From Stercorarius parasiticus (taxonomy: Eukaryota > Chordata > Aves > Charadriiformes > Stercorariidae): a stretch of 64,000 bases of DNA. Each line of letters starts with the position of its first letter. Within the stretch, counting starts at the first letter, position 1. The translations under genes were made by a program, and so were the position numbers. The stretch lies in assembly GCA_013396915.1 (NCBI GenBank), contig VWZL01002223.1:1-64000 (forward strand). The letters are read 5' to 3'. Below, one piece after another: positions 1 through 13,290 of the stretch. The notes under the pieces were generated by a model. It was not told where the DNA came from. It saw nothing but the letters and a program-made list of their open reading frames with translations, and made no database searches.

Positions 1-3000
1 CCAAAACCATGACAATAAGAAAACAATAACATTTTATTTTATTTCAAGGTGAGCTGTTTGCTTGATCTTTAAAAGAAGTGGTCAATCATTTGCACTGCCA
101 TTGACATGACCTTAGGGTTTGGAGGATGGGCGTTAATGTCTCAGTCACCAGACCTTCTCAGCTTCCATTAAATGGAGCAGCTTTTCCAAGATGGGCAGGC
201 AGAGCCTTTGGGGAGAAATCTTGCTTCCACATTTCATGGGAAAACGTAAGAAGTTGTGCTGTCATGTTAAATGGCTCACACTCTTAAAAAAAAAAGAGTG
301 TTTCCAAGCGTTTGTCCATTAGCAGAAAACTGGTGAGGGACGATGTTTGCATCTGGCTCCTCTGGAAAAAAAAATCAGAAAGGAAAAAAAAAAGGAAAGG
401 AAGGATGAAGACTACTATCTGTGTTACTGAGGTAGAACTCATGGGACATATGCAGGGGATTATTTTAAAAGAAGATACATGACTTTCCATAAACTGTGAG
501 TGCATGTGTTTGTCACTTCCTATGCCAGTATGACATTCTCGAGGAGAACAAGTGTATCATTTAAAAACACTAGTTTTCGAAGAGGACTTTGTATACTCCT
601 GTGCTGTACTTACATTCCTGTGCATCACCTGTCTATTCTTCCACTGGGATGAATATCCCACTGCAAAAGGCAGTCAGCAGCAGTCAGAAAGAAAAAAAAA
701 AAGTAAAAAAAAAAAGTCTAGGATTGTTCTTGCCATCAAACTAATTGCAAGCATAAAAGGAACAGTAATCACTATCAGAGACGCAAACATACCACGTTCT
801 TCCGTGTGGCTGAGTCAATGGGGTGCCTGAAATCAGAAAACAAACCTGATCTTCGGGTACCAGTTGGTTTTCCACAGACAGAGGGAGTCACCTGCAATCG
901 TTCTGCAGCAATGACAGTCTGTGGGGCCACAGGATCCTACACAGCACTGCCAGGCAGGAAGGCAAAGCCTGCTGTCACATCTTTGCTCCTTCCAAGTAGT
1001 CCAGCACACTGGATAACAAGCTGGGGGCTTCAGGACCTTTTCCTCTATCCTTATTTGCCACTGTCTCTGCTTCTGGTCATATCTTTGCTCATACACATAT
1101 AACTCCAAAAACCAGGAAAAAAGGGAAAAAAAAAAAAAACAACAAAAAACCAGGCTTAGTCAATCTATGCTTACATTCAACCTTTTATGAAACTCTGATA
1201 TCCACAATGTTCAACATCTGAAATGAGCTTGTGCTTCAGATGGTGCCTCCTATTGTTTTAGATATCCTACTACAAAAGGGGCTTAATTGCTTCTTCTTTT
1301 TATTTGAATAAAAAGTAGCATCCCATCTGCATACCAGATGCAACAGGACTGAACCCAGCTTTTCAACAATATTTTAAATGAAGTGCTCGTTTCCTGGTAG
1401 CTGACAGCCTGTAGCAGCAAACTCAAGTTCTGGGAAGATAAATGAAATAACTCAGTTTCCCCCAATGCAGTTGCATTACATTCTGCAAAAGCACACACAA
1501 AAGGGAGAAAAGTTAGCTTGATCCATCCTCAAAATGAATGCAAATTCAAGATCTAATTAAGTGCATTGGTTGCCTGGTGTGGGTGTTTCCTTCGTGTTCT
1601 TAGCTTGATTCTAAGCAAAACAACATTTTTTAAAAGCCATTGCAACCCCAGAGGTTTGCTTTCCTAGTAAATCATTTCAAAATAAGTGTTCTTATGAAAG
1701 TTGTCTGTCTTTCCTTCTATATTTTTGTGCATAGATTGCATCATTATACAGACTGGCCAGTAAATATTGTCTTTTGGCAGTAAATCTGGGTAGGAGAAAA
1801 CGTCTCCCTCCTGCAACTTGATCATAAAGAAGCATGCTTTTTCTGTGTCAACGTATAATCAAAATCTTTCAACATTTTTATCGGGTACACTGGAGAAATG
1901 TACCTAGTCACCTTGGCGGACAAGGCTTTTCCCTGTGAAAAATTCAAATCTAACAGGCATATCCTAGGAAGAGTACATCTATTTTAGTCTTATCTACCTG
2001 AGCCAAAAGCTACAACAGGGCTCTATTGTAGCAAATGACACTGATCTAGCATCTAAAATCCAGAACTTTCCAAATAAAAATTTTAATAAAAGCCAGTAGG
2101 TTATGATGAGACTTTCAATTTTGGTGGGTGGGCATTTTCTAAGGAAAATATCATTTTAATCCATTCTGTTTAGGGTTTCGTGTCTCTTACAGCTCAAACT
2201 ACAACAAAGTTACTTGCTATGAGTATATACTCAGAAATGTGGGGTTTTTTTCCATGAAAGTAGTCACACTGATGGCTATAAATAAGAGCATTAGAAGCTG
2301 ACCTGTTCCTCCCAAACAAGAAAAAAACCCCACCAAACTGTCTCAGCAGATGGACTTGAGTCCCATTTAGAATCCTATTTCAGGACATAATTACAACAAA
2401 TAACATTAGTAAATGCTTTGTTAAGCAATTTCTGTTTTAATAACCTAACCAGACCAGTGTCTTCTATGAGGCGTGGAAAGTCAAATTTTTTTTTAGTAGT
2501 CTAGGCTACTAAATGGAGACACACTGAGAAATCTTTTTATGCTTTGTCAACAAAAAAAAGAATTCAAAAGAAAAAGAAATATAAATAAGAGATCTTAAAC
2601 ACTCATGACAAACATGGTAAGCCAAAAATCACCTTAGTCCCACCACATGGATAAATTTACCCTAGTCCTGCGTTAGTGCTACAAGGTAGACTTTGCATGG
2701 TTTGTACATACTTCCAAAACACAAGTCATGTTACTTAGGTGACAGGAATGCTGGTAGCCATATTTAACTCTCTAATTAGAAAGTGGAGAGGGGACCATTT
2801 TTTTCAGAAGAATTCTGCTGCAGTCAAGAACAATTTACAGATACCTCTGCTTTCCATAAGATGCCACCTTATTTATATTTCTAACGTTTCTGTAACAATC
2901 CCCTTGCCAATAGGAATTCCTCAAACCAAGAAAATCTGGAGTGCTTTAGACAGAAGATGTACAGAGAACAGAGTCTATTTTAATCCGTGACTTTTGATTT

Positions 3001-6000
3001 GAATCTATTTCCTAAAAATGTTGTTTAACTCCTGTAATGCTGGATCAATTAGCCTAAAGGATTAACAAAACACGTTTCCTCAGGTCAGCATGAAACGCTG
3101 CTGTTGGAGATGCTGCACACTTTCTGACAGAGCTTCTTTACCAGGAAATGTCAGATTATTGAAAGCAGAACTTTGATTGGGGTGGAAAAGAAAGAAAAGA
3201 AGGTGTCGTTTACATTAAACTTTCGATTTCTTATAGAAAGAGCAGGAGCGAGGAAAGATTCAGATGAAGATGCACACAACTCAATTTAGGGGCCTAAGCT
3301 GTTCACAAGTCCCCATCTCCTCACCCCCTTACAATCACAGGGAAGAGATATATTCTTAAATTGGTTACTCCAGGATCCACAGCCCGCCCCCCCCCGACTC
3401 AAGGTACAGTTACTTAAACTCATATGACACGTCTGCAGTTCAAGGCTGAGAGCATCCGCAGCCTAGGCCCTGGAGTTGCAGCCAAGAATTACACTCTGCT
3501 CTCCCAGACCCCTGGTAAACACTGAACGCTGTAACCATTGCGGCATTTTTTTCTTCTAACAGGACAAAAAAAAAATAAGGATACATAGAAATTTCTCATC
3601 CTAGTGAGAGATCAGCTCCCTGCCTAGATTTTGCATACACCTTTGCAAAACTCCGGAAGCTCTCCAGCTCCTGGGTAGATGCTTTTCAGTAACAGATACA
3701 ACATGGACACACAGGACGTTTCTGTTGTCTGACATACTAAGGACTCTCTGAAACTTGTTTCTGGAACAATATCTTCGTCATCTTTGCAAATTACGATATC
3801 TAGTGTTAAGAATATGGATCTACTTAGTGCCATAGCCCATTTTGGAGTTTTGGGTTTGATTTTATTGAAACAAATTCCCTCCATTCCCTACCCAGAAGGT
3901 AGGACATTCATGCTGACACTGACTTTGCCTTACTGAAGCCAGACAGATACTCTTTAGGAAGTGCTCATAATCATGGAAAAATCCTGTGTGAGAAGGACTT
4001 AATCGCTGTTTCTGGATGCAATGTTCTTTCTACTCCTCCTACTCAAATTAAGACTCCTTCCCCAAACAGTAGAGGCCCAAGCTCCTTCCCAGTTTTAAAA
4101 TGTGAACATTTCCAAGTCCACAAGGGTGCAAAACACTTGGAAAAGGAGGCAAATAGAGATTATATCTTTCACCTATATGCAAATTAAGGAACAGACTTGC
4201 AACATGAAGCAACATCTGCTGGGTGAACTATTTATTTTTGCCATCTAACAACATTAGATCTGCCCATACAGGCACAGAACCCCTCTCGTCATCATGATCA
4301 GATTGCACCGCAGTTAGATGCACACTAGAAAAACAGTTGTTAATTAGATTAAAGAGAATACGTGGAGTCAGAGTACGTGGTGCACTCATTCATCACTTGG
4401 ACTCATGGAAAAAGGTGCTCTGAACTGTTATAAAACATGTTGCTAACCGGTGATTAACTCCTGTGCCAGAAACTTGACAGATGCTTTCCGAGCACCTGAT
4501 CCTGGGGCAGCAGCAAGCATCTGTTGGAGCTTCAAATCCTGTCCTGAGCCTCCCTCAGAAGACCTACTAAAAAACTAATTTCTCAAATACAGTATACCTC
4601 ATTATTATTTCATTTTTTTCCTTTTTTCTTTTTTAACAAACTGTAAATCTACAGGCAGCAGTACAGGTTACTGCTTTGCTTGCCTGCAGTGTTCAGCAGG
4701 GCTCTGCAAGCTTCATTAACTGTTTTGAATAGTTATATTTCGATCTGATTGCATATTTGGAATATCTAATGGCTGCAAAGTAATTTTTCACTGTAATGCT
4801 AGATTAATCAAGAACTCAATCACCAGCTAGATGGGATGTCTTATGCACATAGAGAAGAGAATGTGGATTTACAATTTTATTTGAGAAGTGTTAACACAGA
4901 AGCTACAAAAAAATTAGTGACCCCTAAACTAGGAGTAATTAGTCAGCAAACAAATACCAGGGACACTGAAGAAATTACATCTCCATATGACTTTATCACC
5001 TTGTAAATCTCATTTTGCAGTGCCAGGACAGAGGAAGCTTGTGGCTTGCTTTTGTACAACAGCTCCGATACTTCCTTGTTACGGCTCCATCATTTTGAAT
5101 ACAATTATAGAAGAAGAGAAACAGACCCAGAAGCTCTACTAATTCTTCTCCCCCCCTTCTGGGTGCTCAGAAGTCATTTGCCTTTTATTTGCCTTTCCCC
5201 CTTTGATTCTGGCCTCGAAGACAACCCTCCCGACCCTTCACGCAATTCCCTGTGTGCCACGTTGAGCAAAACCAGGGGCAGAGGAGTGAACAGAAATGCT
5301 TCATCCCATTTTTCTCAGAAACACTCCACCAGACAGGGCTACCGAATCATTTATCAGTTTGCCTCTTTCCGTTTGCTCTTCTTAATATCTTTAGCAGAGA
5401 GCTTGCAATACTGCACATCAAGTGATTTATTTTCTGTAACTGTTTCTGATACAAGTCCCCCAAATATTGCATCCTAATTAGAATACAGTTACACCATGGC
5501 AAATGACAGCTAGATGTGGCCTGTTATTATTAACAATAAACATAAGCAAGCTTTTCTGAAGATGAAAGTCAAATGGTATATGGAATCAAGAAGAGTGGAG
5601 GATAATTCACCTAGTAGCTTGAACACTTTTACAAAATCTAATGGGATTTCTCTCAATAATCCCAGAATGTGTTGCACTTACACAATCACAATAAAAAGGC
5701 AACACTCAGGTATGATTTTAAAAGTACAAAGTATCACACAATAATAAAATAGCAGTATTTGAATTTTGAGTGACTGAGGGATGACAAAAAAAAAAAAAAA
5801 GCTCATGGCTTAACCAGCAAGTCGGTTCTCATATTTGGTTTACTAACAGGACTTTCTTAAATGTATGTAGGTGCCAAAGATTAAATAAACTTCTCTGTAG
5901 ATATTTTAAAATTTCAGCTTATGTTGTTACATTTCCTTTTTGCAGCCCAGAATAATTATAACAATCTACAGAACTTTAAAATCCAACTGAATAAACATAT

Positions 6001-6393
6001 GTGCAATGCACCATTAGAATACACTCTGTCACGTAATAGCATAATGCAGTTTTTGAAATGGATCTGTAGAAAGGATTCATTAAGATAAAGTCCCAGCATC
6101 CCACCTGAGGCCAATAAAAATTCTGTGCAAACCTCTTCAAATTAAATTTTCTTCTTGAACATATCCTGTCTAATTATGTTTAGTATTATCCTCCTTAAGG
6201 AATTCTGATTCATCAGTGCTATTAAGGGAGGGAAAAGGAAAACCAGATGCTGTGGACCGGATACCCAGCTGGTAAAAAATCAGTATAGTTTCACAGAAGC
6301 CAAAAGAACTACAGTGATTTATATCAGCTACGGGTTTGGTATATACATAGGAACACACATGTGGACAGATGTACAGAGAATTATACAAATATC
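1..6393. other. Non-coding unique sequence, no gene seen
   Basis: AT-rich single-copy sequence without a recognisable exon, RNA gene or transposon. It holds scattered A-tracts (near 290, 685-715, 1121-1138 and a run of 15 at 5786-5800) and a run of nine C at 3387-3395. The longest reading frame is 143 codons at 5046-5477 on the plus strand; it has no domain I know, and frames of this size are expected by chance in 64 kb. Around 4640-4830 there are several TAAT-type motifs that would suit a regulatory element, but nothing firm. Confidence 0.6.
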
Positions 6394-6453
6394 TGAAGTT
6401 ACACCAGCAGAAACATAAGCCCGTGAAGTTACACCACCAGAGAATATGACCCA
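6394..6453. repeat. Two-copy tandem duplication, 30-bp unit
   Basis: The motif TGAAGTTACACCAGCAGA starting at 6394 recurs 30 bp later at 6424 with one change in its first 18 positions. The second half of each unit is more diverged. It is a small local duplication with no sign of a coding or regulatory role. Confidence 0.75.
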
Positions 6454-9400
6454 AAAGCTCTAATAAGCTGAAGTTTATAAAAGAGCCACAGCTGTGTTGA
6501 GATTTCTTGTCTTTCACTCTCTAGAACTGAAAATAAATGTAAGAAACAGAAGTGCTCTAATTAGACATTTGGCTTTAAAAATCAGGAAGATAGCCAGCTA
6601 ATGTCTAGGCAATTTTTTGTTCTTGGGAGTTAGACTAACAAAAATATCATAATTACAATCATACTACATACAGATGAAATGCACAGCATATACTGGTAAA
6701 CCAAGTTGTGGGATTGAATTTGATTCCAGCTAAGTTGTTTCAATTTTAGTCTTTAATGAATACCCTTTTTTTTCTTTGTTGCAATACGTACAGTGAGTAC
6801 AAATTTAGACTGAGATTTCCAAATGCATCTAATCAAGCTGCAAGCTGAACACAACATTTCTGGACAGAGCCTGTGTTCTTCTATTTCACTGAAATTCATA
6901 CATAATCACCCATCCGCAGCCACACAGCTGCCTACAACGTGGACCAAAAAGGTACCACTCAGGACACTTACCAGCTGTCTCAGCTTCCATGAGCCACGCC
7001 AGTCACCCTGCAAGTCACCTCCTGCATCTGCAAGCCAAACAACCCTGCACCCCACCTCACCTCCCCATTTGTGAGACTCTGCCGACTTCAGGCTGGAAGA
7101 GAAGAGGGAAGAGAACGTATGGCTGTAAGGTGCCCACCTTTTTTGTCTTAAACAAATAACAGTATATGCAAAGGTGTAGTATAAGACCTGCTCTACACCA
7201 CCTCTCCCTCTCCAGCACCTATTCTGTGTTCTGAAGGAGGCTTCATCCTTCCCCAGACTTTTAATCTGGGATGCAGTCAGCCTTCTGAATATTGAATGGA
7301 TCCTCTTCAGGAATTGCGGTTGGGTATCATAGCCTGAGCCCTGCTCTGTCAGACAGAGGGTACCTTAAAAGAAAACTGAAGCGAAGCAGGGTTGCTCTCC
7401 TCCTTCAGATTACCAGTATTGTATCCCACAGCTCAGTGAGCACAGCAGGCACGCAGGAGGCAGCAAACCCAAGTTGCGCTTCCTTTCCACAGAGGGAAAG
7501 CAATCGCCTGTCCCACTGCTGGCAGCTGCATGCTGCCTCTGTGCTGCTGAAGATGCCCCATGTTGAGCAGAGCACTTCGAGCCTCGCTAAATGTGGAGAG
7601 AGACAGCCCCGAGTAAGCACAGCCACCTTGGAGGGACATGCCTGCACTTCAGTTCCTCTGGCAGGAAGTGGTTTCCTTACAGGAATCAATCCTTGAGTGA
7701 AAGAACTAATTAAGCCTCAAGGCAAGGACTCCAGGCTTTCAAATCTTTCACACATATGAGCACCTAACAGCAGGGACAGAGAGTCCCTCCATTTCAGTGA
7801 ACTGTTTATCGCAATAATTAGGCCATTTCTTACGAGAGACACAGATTTGATGCCCTGCTGCATAAGTGACAAATCTCCAGCTCCCATGTGCTGGACATGT
7901 GCTCTAAAGAGTGATTTATCAGATAAACAGAGAAGGCAGCAATACCAACTCCTCCACATCAGGGTTTAAAAACAAGACAGATACCGTCTTGGCACCTGAC
8001 CAAAAGCTTGATGCAGCTGAAGCATCCAGAAAATGCTCATTATACTGAGCTCCTCTCACAAAACAGCCTATTTTGTGGACTCCTGCAGGGTGCAATCCTG
8101 AATTATGTTTATGCCTACCAAGCGCAAGCAACTTCTGTGGTTATTCAGAAGTAGAATGTAACGTGCCTCAAATCTCTGTTGACACAATCTGCCTTCTGAT
8201 CTAGGTCATACTGGAGTTAGCTGGCAGCTGAGAAAGCTTTGAGGCTTCATCTTCAGGTTCCTAACCCCTCCCTGACTCCAACTGCTTTCTGATGTCTGCT
8301 TTTACGTCTTATACTATGCATTGACATATACTGTTATTTTGTAACTGTATTTCATATGTGCAATAGAAATTTTAGCCCATAAATTACTTCACATTCAGAT
8401 CCAAATTCTCTTCAAGACCTTTCAAGAGCTTCTAATTGCTCTGCAGATAGCTTTTAACCTCCAATGTACTTACAATTTGAAAAGAAAGGCCCAGCGTAAA
8501 TGGTGCTGGTTTTGCAAAGAGGTATAATCTTACTTGGAGATAGGAATTGGAATGATTTGATAAGGGCATTAAAACATAACTGTAATTCATTTCCTTGGCT
8601 CTGGAGATATTCCTGTAGCTACTACTAAAACTTTGTCAACAGGTCATGGTTGACATATATCTTATAGAAGTTATTCTTGCACAATAATTTAGGCTCCCTC
8701 GCTGGTAGCAAAAGCATTTGGTTGCATGGTAGGATGTGTTATTTGGTATTTGACTTCACTGTACAAATATTCGAGAAATACACATCTCCAAATACCCATG
8801 TAATTTTCTGAAATAATGCCTACAGGCAAGATGCATTAATGGCTTGTTCCATACCACACCATCAATTACATTGATTGAGGTATTTACTGATGTGAACAAA
8901 AACATATTAGGTCTTTTCCACTAGTTCACTCATCCTTAAAAAGGAAGTCCAGACATAACTATGTCCTGGGCTCATGCTGAAACACAGCACATCTCTGAAA
9001 GATAATAGCAGCAACGTTAGTGGACATTGAAGTGGAGGTGTTTCTAGGGTATTTTGGAGGAAGATAACATTGCTATGCCTCCAAAGGGAAAGCATACAGC
9101 AGCAGCTTCATCGAATCAGATGCATTTATTTGGGACACAAAGCAATTATTCCACCTTTTAGTTTTCCTTCACCCTTACATGTTTTCTCACCAGACTGGTA
9201 AACTCTCGCCAAATGGACCTGCCCTCTTCTTCTATAGTGCTCCACAGTGACTGACTATGAGCAATTAAAGGTTTTGGAACCAGATGGTCTTTTCTCGCCA
9301 GTGCCCCCATAGCCGTGGGGCTCCTGAAACAGGACACCCATGGCAGCACCCGTGCAATTGATGCCTCACATCCCCCTGGCAGAGAAGATTTCATTTAAGA

Positions 9401-9985
9401 TTTTTCTCCAGAACAGCTTGTACAACAAATAGCTTTTAGCATATACAATTTGCAAAGTTGCCAGTTTATCATGAATAGAGCTATTTGTAGTCTAGTCATA
9501 TCATAAAATCTTGTTAAAAGAAACAACACAAAGAGACTGCTCACTTTTCAGTTATGGTGCTTTTGAATTAATTTGAATCCAGATTGCCTCATGAGTATTG
9601 TTTGTTCCAATATGAAACAGTTTATGGTGATAAATTGCAGCAGCATCACATGAGAGCTGCCTGGTACAGTATACTGTGGCAGAAGTTGAGTCAGCTTTCA
9701 TACTGAGTATATACCGTAGCTAGAGCGCACACAGATTTTGTGGTTTGGAGGATAGTTAACTGAGAAAGTCAGTGAAAACAGATTATTTTATGGCACGTGC
9801 AGGTGTTGGGTAATGTTAGGGCTTGTAGGGGTGAAACCAACCAAAGCAAACAGTGAAAATCTAGTAACCTGCCTCCCATCTGAGCCCTACTGACACACTC
9901 AGCCAGGTATTTACTTCCGAGTGTTGAATAATGATCTATGGAGCCTGACACCAGGTCACTCCAGCCATACTTTCAGTACTGAGCG
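6454..9985. other. Non-coding unique sequence, no gene seen
   Basis: No transposon or exon recognised. 7292-7696 is somewhat richer in G+C and is open for 134 codons on the plus strand and 94 on the minus strand. Neither translation resembles a known family, and simultaneous opening on both strands points to base composition rather than coding. Confidence 0.55.
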
Positions 9986-10027
9986 TATGAATTCTTCATC
10001 TTCTTAACGCATATGAATTCTTCATCT
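9986..10027. repeat. Short direct repeat, 26-bp period
   Basis: The 16-mer TATGAATTCTTCATCT occurs at 9986-10001 and again, identical, at 10012-10027. The perfect match suggests a fairly recent local duplication. Confidence 0.8.
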
Positions 10028-10469
10028 AGCTCTAAATTTACTGTTACAGGAGATGCTAGAGTCAAATCTCATTAGTAAGATTTCATTAATCTGCAGAATA
10101 ATGACAAAAAATTTGGGCACCCTCTCAGTCATAACCTTAATTAAGATTAAGCAGGGTATGTTGTGTGACATATCACCCTGCGAATGTATGCTCTCGTGTG
10201 AATAGTCAAGGGCCCAATTCAGAGAGGGAGAGCAAGCATTTGCCACTCTCATCGAAATCATCAGGGGGTTCAAGAATTCCTGACTCCTCCATCAGACCAG
10301 GTCCTTACCACTGTGTGATTCAATAACTTACAAGATCTCCGCAGCCACTGAGAGGAAGAGGCAGCAGTTCCCTAACTCAGCCAACATACTGGTATCTATA
10401 GCCTTATGACAAGTATTTAAGGTCTTGCCCGGCACTGCCAGACCCTGTCATAGGGCAGAAGAATCACAG
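10028..10469. other. Non-coding unique sequence, nothing seen
   Basis: No repeat family, exon or RNA gene recognised in this stretch. Confidence 0.5.
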
Positions 10470-10710
10470 CTGTTACCTCACACTTAAAATATTTTTTCAC
10501 ATTTAATGAAATTAATGAATCTGATGAGGCACTAGGCCAAATTAATCTCTAGTGCCCTTCCATCAAATGCAACTGAGTTAAACAGGGATTAATTGAGGCC
10601 CATGCAATTGCCTCTTAATTAACCCTGAAGGGCTGGGATTAACCCTGCTGTTCAGGGTTAGAGACGAGCACGTTTGCCATGGGAACTCCCATACCATTGG
10701 CATCACAAAG
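10470..10710. promoter_or_regulatory. Candidate cis-regulatory block (TAAT cluster)
   Basis: Seen: at least five ATTAA/TTAAT cores of the kind bound by homeodomain proteins within about 130 bp (for example AAATTAATGAATC, GGGATTAATTGAGG and TCTTAATTAACC). A 10-bp direct repeat ATTAACCCTG lies at 10618-10627 and 10638-10647. A perfect 8-bp inverted repeat, TAACCCTG/CAGGGTTA with a 5-nt loop, lies at 10640-10660. Inference: this density of ordered motifs in non-coding DNA is typical of conserved developmental enhancers. Without an alignment it could equally be a chance AT-rich patch. Confidence 0.3.
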
Positions 10711-12849
10711 TTAACATTGACCAAAACGGCTGTGCCAAAACACATCTGAGAGAATGAAGCAGATTGCTCTTGCACCCCCGCCCCCAGCATTTTGCAGGGC
10801 TGCTTCTATTAGAAGGAGAAATCAGGGGTGGAACCAGGAATGCCTTTCCTGCGTTTTCACCTATTAACATAAAGCCCTGGATACATGCACAGCAGGAAGG
10901 CAGACAGCAGGAAATAGTCCCTTTCCTTCCACTTCCAAGCACCTTTTCAAACACTGTCCTACCCAAAATCTTGCTCTGGGCTTTTCTTAAAGATTGTGGC
11001 AATCTTTTACTCCTGGGCTTGGTTTCCTAGCTGCATTCTCTCTGTTTTTCCATTGCAATCTGGGGGCTTAAGCAGAGGTGCTTGAATTAGCAAGGATAAC
11101 AATAGCAGAAACATAATTCAGCACGCCCTTGCCTACATTTCTACCTGCCAGCAGCAGTTACTATGTGCAAAGATCAAAACTGCTATAGCTGCTGCCATGC
11201 AACTTCATCTTAGGCATCTGCAGAGACTTCAACACACATGCACATTTCTATTGCTCCTCTCTCCTGCCATATACACAGATATAATGAAACTGTTCCTTCA
11301 CAAATTTGATTTGTATTCAAGGATTCAAGAAACAGCCTTCAACCTTACAAGGCCATTCTCTAGCTTGTTTTACACACAGTCTGATTGTCAAATGTTGTCT
11401 GGCTTTCTCTTGGGTGTTTGGTCATGAAACCAGAAGGCATTTGGTGGTCCATCGTTTGATCTGAATGAAAGCAGATATTGTAGCAAAAAGTTTCAATAAA
11501 GCAACGCTACTGGCCAGTCTTCAGCATAACCCCCTTCACAGATTGCAACAAGATGCTGAATGTGTAATTTTTACATGCTTCATATTAAATATGATTACAG
11601 AAGCAGGTTACAGGCAACATTTAATGAAACAAATTTAAAGGAAGACTAAACAAGCATGCATCATGGCTATCCTGCAGTTTGGTACTGTGAGGCTCTGAAA
11701 ATGAAAAAAACCCCAGCATATTGTTCATGTGAAGAAGAAATAGAAAAAGTACAGCTCGCTCTCTGCTCTCCTGTGGAGAGGTCATCTTGCAACAAACAGA
11801 AAAGCAGACTCTGGGGCTTAAATGCATCTTCCTATAGATCCAAGACTGACACGTCAAAAACAAATGAGTGTTTCTGCAAGAGCTTATCCAGCCATCAGCT
11901 TTTTAACCAAATAGCACTCCCTTTCAAACTAGTAAACATAGACTAAAATAATCTAGTATATTTGTGTGAGAACACCCAATGTGACCACTAATGTTTCTTT
12001 AACATTGAGCCAGAGGGACATCTCTCCCTGACACAGAACTGCTGCTTTACACTTGTCTTTAAACTATGAAGATACCAAGAAAAACTGAATTTGTGCTAAG
12101 GCACATGAAAGCAGGCCAAGAAAAATCTTGGTAAGGATTTGACTCAACAGACAGGGGGAAGGAAGTGGGAGACAAACCAGCCCTTTTAGGCTGTCCTCTC
12201 TTTATTTCAACTTTTAAAGTTATAGCAATATCAAGCTAACATGTTTCCATCTTTTCCCAGGAGGAAGGCAAATAGCTACAGCCTGCCTGCCTCTTATTAA
12301 ATTACAACTCTCAACACACAGGAGCACAGTTTAGCTCAAAGGTTTGCTACAGCATCCTGCAACAGTTGGTGAAATTGCTCAGTTTAGAGTTCTCGCTGAC
12401 ACAGATTCAACACTAGTTTAAGAGTAACAATTTGAACTCTAATTGCCAGATACATTAACACTTATAGAAAATGAACATAACTTGACAAAACCCTTTAGTG
12501 CAGCTGAACTGTTATCAGCATGTAAAGGATACCAAGAATATATTATCATGTTGACTCTAGGTCATGCCAGACTCATTTCAGGCTTCAATGGAAATAATTT
12601 TGCATTATAGAAAGTCACTACAATATGATTAAAATGCACTACACAACTCACCATCTTAGAGATCTATGTGTACATGAAGACTGGAATATGCAAGGAGGTT
12701 TTTCCTCAACATTTTTAGTCATCCATAGTAATTACTGGTATGTGATAATCCCAAACCATGCTGACGAATGTTTAAAAAAAACTTCACTTATCATGAATGC
12801 AAAACATCACACTGAAAATTATAAAGTATATTTTGCATTTGCTTGCAGT
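10711..12849. other. Non-coding unique sequence, no gene seen
   Basis: No transposon or exon recognised. 10764-11030 is open on both strands for fewer than 100 codons, without recognisable protein similarity. The sequence directly before 12850 is the flank of the first young CR1. Confidence 0.5.
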
Positions 12850-13290
12850 ATCATAGAATGTCTTGGGTTGGAAGGGACCCTTAAAGGTCACCTAGTCCAC
12901 CCCCCCTTCAGTCAGCAGGGACACCTTCAACTAGATCAGATTGCTCAGAGCCTCATCAAGCTGGGCCTTGAACGTCTCCAGGGATGGGGCCTCCACCACC
13001 TCTCTGGGCAACCTGTGCCAGTGTCTCACCACCCTCATTGTAAAGAACTTCATCCTAATGTCTAATCTAAACCTACCCTGCTCTAGTTTAAACCCATTGC
13101 CCCTTGTCCTATCACTACGTACCCTTGCAAACAGCCCCTCCCCATTCTTCCTGTAGGCCCCCTTTAGATACTGGAAGACAGCTATAAGGTTTCCCTGGAG
13201 CCTTCACTTCTCCAGGTTGAACAACCCCAAATCTCTCAGCCTGTCTTCACAGGGGAGGTGCTCCAACCCTTTGATCATCTTCATGGCCCA
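12850..13290 (-). mobile_element. CR1 LINE copy A, 3' part, minus strand
   Basis: CR1 is the main avian non-LTR retrotransposon. The copy is read on the minus strand: its 3' terminus lies at 12850, where ATCATAGAATG is the complement of the CR1 tail 8-mer, followed by the characteristic TTGGGTTGGAAGGGACC. It is 5'-truncated near 13290, at a GATCATCTTCATGGCC motif typical of CR1. About 440 bp remain, covering the 3' UTR and the last part of ORF2. The first ~320 bp match copy B (23083-23406) almost base for base, with about seven differences counted by eye. That indicates one young subfamily. The plus-strand frame here is antisense to CR1 and is not a gene. I could not find a clear target-site duplication. 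Confidence 0.95.

Noticed and set aside
5046..5477. 143-codon plus-strand frame
   Set aside because: No domain, no exon boundaries, and a length expected by chance in 64 kb.
12625..13156. Plus-strand frames of 146 and 71 codons, the second nearly repeated at 23182-23397
   Set aside because: Both lie in the antisense strand of CR1 copies A and B; their similarity to each other comes from the transposon, not from a gene family.
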